Origin: Sphingoaurantiacus capsulatus
GTDB taxonomy: Bacteria; Pseudomonadota; Alphaproteobacteria; Sphingomonadales; Sphingomonadaceae
Length of the DNA stretch: 64,000 bases
Assembly: GCF_042648405.1 (NCBI RefSeq)
Contig: NZ_JBHRXV010000004.1
Location: 186,001 to 250,000, forward strand
Direction of reading: 5' to 3'
A program made the position numbers and the translations under genes. This document shows, piece by piece, positions 37,937 through 44,292 of the stretch (positions are counted from its first letter, which is position 1; each line of letters begins with the position of its first letter). A model generated the notes under the pieces. That model saw only the letters and a program-made list of their open reading frames with translations. It was not told the DNA's origin and did not search any database.

Positions 37937-38833
37937 TCAGGCGGCGATGGCCTGGCCGTCGCTGGAGGCTTCGGCGAAGATCCAGTCGTGGAAGCGGCGG
38001 AGCGCCCGGCCACGCAGCGCCGACTTCTTGCAAACGAAATAATAGGAGTAGGGCGTCGGCACGCCCTCGCCATAGGGCTGCTCCAGCCGCCCCTCGCCCG
38101 GATAGAAGCGCACCGTGTCGCCAAGCGTCAGCGCGACGCCGAGGCCGCTTTCCGCCGCTGCGAGCAGCATTGGGCCGCTGTCATAATGTTCGACGTTGCG
38201 CGGCGTCACGTCCGACAGCCCCATGCCGGCGAGCCAGAGCGGCAGCACCTTGGGCAGGCCGTCGTGCAGCAGCAGCGTGCGCGTCTGCACCATCGTCCGC
38301 ACGTCCTCGCCGGCCTTGAGATAGCCGGGGGCGCAGATGGCGAAGGCCGCCTGCTTGCGCACCTCGCGCGCGTAGAATTCGCCGGCGACATCCTCGGCGA
38401 ACACGATCACCGCATCGAGGCTGCTGCCGAGCTTGGAGAAGGGCGCGCCCGACGAATCGAAGCTGACATCGATCTCGGGGTGCGCCGCCTTGAAGCGCGC
38501 GAGCCGCGGAAACAACCAGGCGCTGGCGAAGGACGGCGGCACGCCGAGCGTGACGTTGTGCGCATCGGCCTGGCTCAGATCGCCGAGCGCCTGCGCCAGC
38601 GCCTCGAACGAGGGGCGCACCTGATCGAGCAGCCATTCGCCCTCGCTGGTCAGGCGCAGTTCGTGATGCAGCCGCTCGAACAACGGTCGGCCGACATAGG
38701 TCTCGATCGCCTGGATGCGGCGGCTCAGCGCCGAGACGCTGAGGTTGAGCTCGGTCGAGGCGGCGGCGAGGGTGCGGTTCTGCGCGACGACGAGGAAGGC
38801 CTCGAGCGCGCCCATCGGCGGTAAGCGGCGCAT
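37937..38833 (-). CDS. LysR-family transcriptional regulator (GcvA-like)
   Basis: Protein of 298 residues. An N-terminal winged helix-turn-helix (about 5-64: LAAASTELNLSVSALSRRIQAIE, GRPLFERLHHELRLT) is followed by a substrate-binding domain (about 90-295). The sequence resembles the GcvA/AmpR branch. It is preceded on the same strand by a small protein gene (38837-39115), with which it is probably co-transcribed. Effector and targets are unknown. The plus-strand small RNA region lies just beyond its 3' end. Confidence 0.92.
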   Translation of the reverse strand: MRRLPPMGALEAFLVVAQNRTLAAASTELNLSVSALSRRIQAIETYVGRPLFERLHHELRLTSEGEWLLDQVRPSFEALAQALGDLSQADAHNVTLGVPPSFASAWLFPRLARFKAAHPEIDVSFDSSGAPFSKLGSSLDAVIVFAEDVAGEFYAREVRKQAAFAICAPGYLKAGEDVRTMVQTRTLLLHDGLPKVLPLWLAGMGLSDVTPRNVEHYDSGPMLLAAAESGLGVALTLGDTVRFYPGEGRLEQPYGEGVPTPYSYYFVCKKSALRGRALRRFHDWIFAEASSDGQAIAA

Positions 38834-38836
38834 GAT

Positions 38837-39115
38837 CTATCGGGCCGCCCGTCGCAGCGGCAGGCGCAGCCGCGCCCGCGCCGCGTGCCAGATGTCGGCG
38901 ATCCACAGACGGCGCAGCAGCCGCGTGCGGCCGGGCGCGCTGTGGCCGACCGCGCGGACGCGGCGGCGCAAAGTCGCGATGTCGTCGAGCGAGGAAATGC
39001 GGCGCCCGTCGCTGAGCGTCACCAGGGTGCCGCCGGCGCAGGGCGCGGCGCGCACGATCATATGGGGGACGATCATCTCGATAGAACCGTCGTTGCCGAC
39101 CAACGCAATGAACAT
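38837..39115 (-). CDS. small hypothetical protein upstream of the LysR gene
   Basis: Protein of 92 residues. The ATG at 39115 is chosen because CGGAGGG lies a few bases upstream. The N-terminal half has a compact beta pattern (MFIALVGNDGSIEMIVPHMI) with two cysteine-free strands, and the C-terminal 40 residues are very Arg/Leu-rich (RLLRRLWIADIWHAARARLR). It ends 3 bp before the LysR start. No family recognised; it may be regulatory or bind nucleic acid through the basic tail, but this is a guess. Confidence 0.6.
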   Translation of the reverse strand: MFIALVGNDGSIEMIVPHMIVRAAPCAGGTLVTLSDGRRISSLDDIATLRRRVRAVGHSAPGRTRLLRRLWIADIWHAARARLRLPLRRAAR

Positions 39116-39187
39116 AAACCCTCCGCCGGCCCCCGGGCCCGGCCGATAAAAACTGGATTCATGCTCGCCTTTGTTGTTGCCCGCGAT

Positions 39188-39313
39188 TGTTGCAGCGCAG
39201 CGGGTGCTTGGCAAGCGGCCTTTGGGGTCGGCCATGCTTTGTCACCGTTGCAAGGCGGCTTGCACGTTGCGCGATGGCTCGTGCCGGCCATGAGCGCATC
39301 ATGTTGCAGCGCA
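39188..39313 (+). promoter_or_regulatory. pair of TGTTGCAGCGCA direct repeats upstream of a secreted protein gene
   Basis: TGTTGCAGCGCA occurs at 39188-39199 and again at 39302-39313. A further TTGCAAG-N3-CTTGCA palindrome lies between (about 39246-39262). They sit in the 250-bp gap between divergent genes (39115 minus, 39367 plus) and share the GTTGC core of the operators near 37705. They may be binding sites of one regulator, possibly the neighbouring LysR protein. Confidence 0.35.
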
Positions 39314-39366
39314 CAAGAGCTGACCCGGACGAGGCCGGCGGGTGCGAAGAAACAGGAAGGACTCCC

Positions 39367-39681
39367 ATGTTCCAGACCGCCCGCCTCGCGCTGCTCGCGC
39401 TCGCCTTCACCGCCAACGCCGCCACCGCGCTGCCGCTCGGTTCGACCCGCTATGTCGACGAGAAGAGCGGCTATGTCGTCGAGACCCGCGATGTCGGCGG
39501 CTGGCTGCGCATCTCCGGCCGCCACCCCGACACCGGCAAGACCTTCCGCGTGAAGGTGTCGAAGGGCGGCCGCGTCGTCGGCACCTGGGACGGCAAGGCC
39601 ATCGACTATGTGATGGGCACCGCGCCGTCCGACGTGCAGCTCGCCGAAGCCGCGACCGCGAGCGGCGCCGGCGCCCGCTGA
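39367..39681 (+). CDS. small secreted hypothetical protein
   Basis: Protein of 104 residues. The ATG at 39367 follows AGGAAGG by 6 nt and begins a signal peptide (MFQTARLALLALAFTANAATA). The mature part is short and basic with a GRHPDTGKTFRVKVSKGGRVVGTWDG beta pattern. Function unknown. It converges with the membrane protein gene at 39727, with a hairpin between them. Confidence 0.75.
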   Translation: MFQTARLALLALAFTANAATALPLGSTRYVDEKSGYVVETRDVGGWLRISGRHPDTGKTFRVKVSKGGRVVGTWDGKAIDYVMGTAPSDVQLAEAATASGAGAR

Positions 39682-39699
39682 TCCAGAGCTATCGCGGCA

Positions 39700-39727
39700 A
39701 CCCCGGCTCGCTGAGGCCGGCCGGGGT
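39700..39727. terminator. hairpin between convergent genes
   Basis: ACCCCGGC (39700-39707) pairs with GCCGGGGT (39720-39727) over a 12-nt loop, between the stops of the plus gene (39681) and the minus gene (39727). No long U-run. Confidence 0.4.
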
Positions 39728-40143
39728 CAGTCGCGCGTCGAGTACCAGGTGAGCCCCGCGGCGAGCAGCCCCGGCAGCGTCACCCCCATGAAGTCGCGCG
39801 CGATCGCCTCCGGCCCGCAGATGCCGGCGGCGACTTCCCAGAGATGGAAGAGTGCGTGCGCGCCGAGCCAGCCGGCGGCAGCGCCCCAAAGGAGCGTGCG
39901 GTTGGCCGGCCGCGCCATCCCGGCGAACATCGCCGCGCCGGTCAGCAGATAGACCATGCCGATGTCGCGGATGAAATGCGCGTTGTAGCCGCCGGTCAGC
40001 GACACGCCCTTCACCGACCAGAACCAGGTCTGCGGCATCACCAGCATCGCGATGCCATTGCCGATGCCGAGCAGCCCGACGGCGGCCGCCAGACCCAGCG
40101 TGACCCACTTGCCCCACCCCATGTTCGCAGCAGCCATCGTCAT
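39727..40143 (-). CDS. four-helix membrane protein (hypothetical)
   Basis: Protein of 138 residues with four predicted membrane helices (about 12-35, 57-75, 80-103, 115-133). Motifs such as FWSVKGVSLTGGYNAHFIRDIG and HALFHLWEV place conserved His residues near the membrane. It resembles small DoxX/DUF4345-like membrane proteins, but I cannot name a family with confidence. A second ATG two codons in is also possible. It is divergent from the iron locus. Confidence 0.72.
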   Translation of the reverse strand: MTMAAANMGWGKWVTLGLAAAVGLLGIGNGIAMLVMPQTWFWSVKGVSLTGGYNAHFIRDIGMVYLLTGAAMFAGMARPANRTLLWGAAAGWLGAHALFHLWEVAAGICGPEAIARDFMGVTLPGLLAAGLTWYSTRD

Positions 40144-40220
40144 CTCCCTCAGCGGCTATTTCTCCCCATCTGACGCTATAGCGCGGTTGATTGTGACATG
40201 CTGCCGCGCCGCCTTGTGCG

Positions 40221-40245
40221 AATCCTTATTGAGAATGAGTTGCGC
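40221..40245. promoter_or_regulatory. Fur-like box upstream of the PepSY/iron operon
   Basis: TTATTGAGAATGAGTTGCGC (about 40227-40246), in reverse GCGCAACTCATTCTCAATAA, resembles Fur boxes of alphaproteobacteria (AATGAGAATNNTT type). It lies about 50 bp upstream of the plus-strand PepSY gene, which starts an iron-associated cluster. Confidence 0.45.
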
Positions 40246-40296
40246 TTACACCGCATATGGGTATGAAGGCGCCGCAAGGGGATTCGACTCCGGGGC

Positions 40297-40923
40297 ATGA
40301 CGGCAAAGACGGCAAAAGCGAAGCGGGCCTTCTGGCTCAAGCAGCTGCACACCTGGCACTGGGTGAGCTCGGCGGTGTGCCTGATCGGCATGCTGCTGTT
40401 CGCAATCACCGGGATCACGCTCAATCATGCCGGCGCCGTCGAGTCGGCGCCGGTGATCAGCGAGCGCACCGCGACGCTGCCCGCGCCGCTGCTCGCCACG
40501 CTCAACGCCACCAAAGGCGACAAGGCCGCGGTGCCCGCCGACGTGCGCAAGTGGGTCGATGACGAAATCTCGGTGAACCTCGGCGGCAAGCCCGGCGAAT
40601 GGTCGGAGGACGAGGTCTATATCGGCCTGCCGCGCCCCGGCGGCGACGCCTGGCTGTCGATCGACCGGGAGAGCGGCGAGATCCTCTACGAGCTGACCGA
40701 CCGCGGCTGGATTTCCTATTTCAACGACCTGCACAAGGGCCGCAACGCCGGCGAGGCGTGGAGCTGGTTCATCGACATCTTCTCGGTGGCGACGCTCGCC
40801 TTCTGCCTGACCGGCCTCGTGCTCCTGCAGCTCCATGCCCGCAACCGGCCGATGACCTGGCCGACGGTGGGCCTGGGGCTGATCGTTCCGGCGCTGATCG
40901 CCATTCTTTTCATTCACATGTGA
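40297..40923 (+). CDS. PepSY-associated membrane protein of iron locus
   Basis: Protein of 208 residues with an N-terminal LKQLHTWHWVSS motif, a membrane helix (about 23-43), a periplasmic PepSY-like part (about 50-150; GDAWLSIDRESGEILYELTDRGWISYFNDLHKGR) and two C-terminal helices (about 155-178, 188-207). PepSY-TM proteins of this kind accompany siderophore receptors and may act in periplasmic iron reduction. It begins the run PepSY, DUF2271, DUF4198, ApbE. Confidence 0.87.
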   Translation: MTAKTAKAKRAFWLKQLHTWHWVSSAVCLIGMLLFAITGITLNHAGAVESAPVISERTATLPAPLLATLNATKGDKAAVPADVRKWVDDEISVNLGGKPGEWSEDEVYIGLPRPGGDAWLSIDRESGEILYELTDRGWISYFNDLHKGRNAGEAWSWFIDIFSVATLAFCLTGLVLLQLHARNRPMTWPTVGLGLIVPALIAILFIHM

Positions 40924-40934
40924 GGGCCTTGCCG

Positions 40935-41441
40935 ATGCGTGTCGCCGCCACTTTCCTTCTGACCGGGCTCGCCGCCACGCCGGCGGTCGCCGCCGACCTG
41001 ACGGTGTCGGTCGAGATTCCGCGCCTCAACGTCGCCGAATATCACCGGCCGTATGTGGCGCTGTGGGTCGAGAAGCCCGACCAGAGCGTCGCGAACAACC
41101 TCGCCGTCTGGTACGACTTCGACATGAAGGACAATGAGGGCACCAAGTGGCTCCGTGACCTTCGCACCTGGTGGCGCAAGGCCGGCCGCGAGCTGACCTT
41201 CCCGGTCGACGGCCTGACCGGCGCGACCCGCGCGCCGGGCAGCCACAAGCAGAATTTCAACGCCGCCAAGCTGAAGGGCCTGGCGCCCGGCAGCTACAAC
41301 CTCGTTGTCGAAGCGGCGCGCGAGGTCGGCGGGCGTGAGATCATCCGCGTACCGTTCCAGTGGCCGCCGAAGGCGCGCACGACGGGCAATGCCAAGGGCA
41401 CGAGCGAACTCGGCGCCATCGGCCTCGAGATCAAGCCGTGA
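40935..41441 (+). CDS. DUF2271 secreted protein
   Basis: Protein of 168 residues with a signal peptide (MRVAATFLLTGLAATPAVAA). The mature part fits DUF2271: PYVALWVEKPDQSVANNLAVW, LRDLRTWWRKAG, VDGLTGATRAPGSH and PFQWPP. The family occurs next to PepSY-TM, DUF4198 and ApbE genes in iron-regulated clusters; its molecular role is not established. It starts 11 nt after the PepSY stop. Confidence 0.88.
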   Translation: MRVAATFLLTGLAATPAVAADLTVSVEIPRLNVAEYHRPYVALWVEKPDQSVANNLAVWYDFDMKDNEGTKWLRDLRTWWRKAGRELTFPVDGLTGATRAPGSHKQNFNAAKLKGLAPGSYNLVVEAAREVGGREIIRVPFQWPPKARTTGNAKGTSELGAIGLEIKP

Positions 41442-41455
41442 AGGGAGTGAACAAT

Positions 41456-42268
41456 ATGAAGACGTTCCGCCATCTGACGCTCGCGGCGCTCTCGCTCGCG
41501 GCGATCGCCACCCCGGCCGCCGCGCACCGCCAGTGGCTGCTGCCGTCGGCCACCGTGCTGTCGGGCAACAGCGACTGGGTCACCGTCGACGCCGCGGTGT
41601 CGAACGACCTGTTCTACTTCGAGCATCAGCCGCTGCGGCTGACCAACCTTCAGGTTATCGGGCCGAACGGCCAGCCGGTCGAGGCGCAGAACAAGGCGAC
41701 GGGCCGCTATCGCAGCACCTTCGACGTGCAGCTGACGCAACCGGGCACCTACCGCATCGCCAGCGTCAATGCCGGCCTGTCGGCGAGCTGGAAGGAAGGC
41801 ACCGAGACCAAGCGCTGGCGCGGCACCGCCGAGGGCTTCGCCAAGGAAGTGCCGGCGAACGCCACCGACCTCAACGTCATGCAGGCCGCCGGCCGCGTCG
41901 AGACTTTCGTGACCGCCAAGGCGCCGAGCACCGACGCGCTGAAGCCGACCGGCCAGGGCATGGAGATGGTGCCGGTCACCCACCCGAACGACATCGTCGC
42001 GGGCGAGGCGGCGACCTTCCAGCTGCTGATCGATGGCGCGCCGGCGAAGGACATCGAGGTCGAGGTCGTCCCCGGCGGCATCCGCTATCGCGACAAGCTG
42101 GGCGACGTGAAGGTGAAGACCGACGCGGAAGGGAAGTTCAGCGTCACCTGGCCGACCGCCGGCATGTACTGGATCGAGGCCTCGGCACAGGACAACAAGA
42201 CGTCGGTGCCGCAGGCGAAGTCGCGGCGGCTGAGCTACGTCGCCACGCTCGAAGTGATGTCGCAATAG
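41456..42268 (+). CDS. DUF4198 secreted protein
   Basis: Protein of 270 residues with a signal peptide (MKTFRHLTLAALSLAAIATP, cut before AHRQW). Mature DUF4198 begins AHRQWLLPSATVLSG, with later IDGAPAKDIEVEVVPGG and WPTAGMYWIEA. It is rich in beta strands and resembles periplasmic carbohydrate- or metal-binding folds. The ATG at 41456 follows AAGGGAG by 9 nt. Member of the iron-linked operon. Confidence 0.88.
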   Translation: MKTFRHLTLAALSLAAIATPAAAHRQWLLPSATVLSGNSDWVTVDAAVSNDLFYFEHQPLRLTNLQVIGPNGQPVEAQNKATGRYRSTFDVQLTQPGTYRIASVNAGLSASWKEGTETKRWRGTAEGFAKEVPANATDLNVMQAAGRVETFVTAKAPSTDALKPTGQGMEMVPVTHPNDIVAGEAATFQLLIDGAPAKDIEVEVVPGGIRYRDKLGDVKVKTDAEGKFSVTWPTAGMYWIEASAQDNKTSVPQAKSRRLSYVATLEVMSQ

Positions 42269-42357
42269 CCGACCGTCGCATCCTCGTTCCGCGCGACCTG
42301 ACGCGCTCCGCCGGTATCGCACCGGCGGGGCGCGTTGCCGCTTTGGGCGGCGAGACG

Positions 42358-43266
42358 ATGGGGACGAGCTGGTGCGCGAGAGTTGTCGTCGAGGATGAGG
42401 CAAGGCTGCCGGATTTACAGACGGCTGTCGAAGCAGCGCTTTCCGGCGTGGTCGCCGAGATGAGCGACTGGGAGCCGGGCTCCGACATCAGCCGCTTCAA
42501 CCGCGCAGCCGCAGGCAGCTGGCGCGAACTCCCGCCGGCGTTCTTCGCGGTGCTCGACCATGCGCTGGCGCTCGCCGAGGCGACCGACGGCGCCTATGAC
42601 CCGACCGCCGGGCGGCTGGTCGACCTGTGGGGCTTCGGCCCGACGGCGCCGCTGGAGCTGCCGCCGCTCGACGCCGATATCGCGGCAGCGCTGGCAACGG
42701 CGGGCTGGCAGCGGCTCAAGATCGACCGCAAGCGCCGCGCGGTGCAGCAGCCGGGCGGGCTGCGGCTCGACCTGTCGTCGATCGCCAAGGGCTATGGCGT
42801 CGATGCCGCCGCCGAGGCGTTGCGCGCGGCGGGCGTCGAGAATTACCTGGTCGAGGTCGGTGGCGAACTGACCGGCGCAGGCCTGAAGCCCGATCGCAGC
42901 CCCTGGTGGGTGGAGATCGAGGCGCCCCCGGGGATCGCGATGACGCCGATCGTGGCGGCGCTGCACGGGCTCGCCATCGCGACCTCGGGCAATTATCGCC
43001 GCTTCTTCGATGCGGGCGGGCAGCGCTTCGCGCACACGCTCGATCCGCGCACCGGCCGGCCGGTCGACAACGCGCTCGCCTCGGTGACGGTACTGCACCC
43101 GAACTGCATGGCGGCCGACGCGATGGCGACGGCGCTGACCGTGCTGGGGCCGGTAAAGGGGCTCGAGTTCGCCAGCCTGCGGGGCGTGGCGGCGCATTTC
43201 ATGCTCGAGCGCGACGGCGGCTTCGTCGAGCGGATGACGCCGGCGTTCGGGGCGATGCTGGATTAG
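42358..43266 (+). CDS. apbE: FAD:protein FMN transferase (ApbE)
   Basis: Protein of 302 residues from ATG 42358. ApbE marks include the N-terminal MGTSW, the SDWEPGSDISRFNRA stretch, LDLSSIAKGYGVD, VEVGGE, IATSGNYRRFF, HTLDPRTGRPV and CMAADAMATAL. It attaches FMN to Thr/Ser in partner flavoproteins. The family motif (GETMGT) straddles the ATG, so translation may begin slightly earlier, for example at TTG 42343. No signal peptide is visible. The stop overlaps the convergent tonB stop by 4 bp. FMN transfer may support a flavin-dependent ferric reductase in the cluster. Confidence 0.9.
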   Translation: MGTSWCARVVVEDEARLPDLQTAVEAALSGVVAEMSDWEPGSDISRFNRAAAGSWRELPPAFFAVLDHALALAEATDGAYDPTAGRLVDLWGFGPTAPLELPPLDADIAAALATAGWQRLKIDRKRRAVQQPGGLRLDLSSIAKGYGVDAAAEALRAAGVENYLVEVGGELTGAGLKPDRSPWWVEIEAPPGIAMTPIVAALHGLAIATSGNYRRFFDAGGQRFAHTLDPRTGRPVDNALASVTVLHPNCMAADAMATALTVLGPVKGLEFASLRGVAAHFMLERDGGFVERMTPAFGAMLD

Positions 43267-44147
43267 TTGGTCGGCTCGGGCGCGGTGCCCGGCGTCTCGG
43301 CCTCGGGGCCGCGCGGACCATGATCGCCGCGGTGGTGGTCGTCGCGGTCGCCACGGCCCCCGCGACCGCGATCGCCGCGGCCATGACCGCCGTCGCCGGG
43401 GCCGATCGCGAAGGTGACCGGCACCAGCACCCAGGCCGAAACCGCCTTGCCGGCCTTCTTGGCGGGGAGGAAGGCCCAGCGCTTCACGGTCGCCATCGCC
43501 GCTTCATCGAGGCGCACGAAGCCGCTCGACGTGGCGACAAGCATCTCCTGCGCGCGGCCGTCGGGCGAGACCAGTACCTTCAGCATCACCGTCCCCTGCT
43601 CGCGCGCGCGGCGCGAGGCCGACGGGTAGCGGGGCCCAGGATTGTTGAGCTGATCGGCGGTGAAATCGGGCGGGATGACCGGCGCTTCGCTGACGCGAAC
43701 CGTGGGCGCCGCCACCACTTTCGGCGCCGGCGGGGTGGGGCTGGCGGTGATGGTCGGCGGCGGCGGGGGCGCCGCCTCGACGATCACGTCGGGGATGAAA
43801 ACCTCGGTCTGCACCGGCTCCAGCTCGACGGGCGGCGGCGGTTGATCCTCGGGCTGGATCACTTCCTCGACGAAATTGACATGCACCGGCGGCGGCGCGT
43901 TGCCGAGGTGGATCGCGCCGGTGGTGAGCAACAGGCCGATGACCGCAGCGTGGAGGCCACCGATGACGCCGATCGCCGCCCAGTTGTGGCCGCCGCCCGC
44001 GGCAAAGCCGGCGGCGCTCTCGGCAATCTGCGTCTCAACGGATGCCGGAGGCGCGGCGCGTGACGGCGCGGCAGCAGCAGGCGCCGCTCCGTCAGCCATC
44101 GGTATCGCGAGACTCGCCATGCCTGCCCCTTCTTCGCGCGCACTCAT
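43263..44147 (-). CDS. TonB-family energy transducer with His/Asp/Gly-rich tail
   Basis: Protein of 294 residues from ATG 44147 (GGCGGAGG just upstream; ATG 44120 is an alternative). The order is: short N-terminus, one membrane anchor (about 57-78, with GGLHAAVIGLLLTTG), a Pro-rich periplasmic linker (PEDQPPPPVELEPVQ, AAPPPPPTITASPTPPAP), then a TonB C-terminal domain (about 165-245: RYPSASRRAREQGTVMLKVLV, ATVKRWAFLPAKKAG). A further 45 residues are unusual: Gly/Arg/Asp/His repeats (GDGGHGRGDRGRGG, RDDHHRGDHG). It should energise the receptor encoded upstream. Confidence 0.9.
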   Translation of the reverse strand: MSAREEGAGMASLAIPMADGAAPAAAAPSRAAPPASVETQIAESAAGFAAGGGHNWAAIGVIGGLHAAVIGLLLTTGAIHLGNAPPPVHVNFVEEVIQPEDQPPPPVELEPVQTEVFIPDVIVEAAPPPPPTITASPTPPAPKVVAAPTVRVSEAPVIPPDFTADQLNNPGPRYPSASRRAREQGTVMLKVLVSPDGRAQEMLVATSSGFVRLDEAAMATVKRWAFLPAKKAGKAVSAWVLVPVTFAIGPGDGGHGRGDRGRGGRGDRDDHHRGDHGPRGPEAETPGTAPEPTN

Positions 44148-44213
44148 AGACCTCCGCCTATTGCACATCAATCGCAATATCGGAGACGCAGACAAAAAGC
44201 CTTAAGATGGGTC

Positions 44214-44240
44214 AAAAAAAGGGCCCGGCGAACCGGGCCC
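44214..44240 (-). terminator. strong Rho-independent terminator of the receptor gene
   Basis: Read on the minus strand: GGGCCCGG-UUCG-CCGGGCCC followed by seven U residues (the A-run at 44214-44220). It lies about 50 bp after the receptor stop. A second hairpin, GTCCCCTCGC/GCGAGGGGAC (44257-44281), sits between. Confidence 0.92.
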
Positions 44241-44292
44241 GAGGGGGACGTCCTGTGTCCCCTCGCGGCGAGCGAGGGGACGGGGAGGATGC

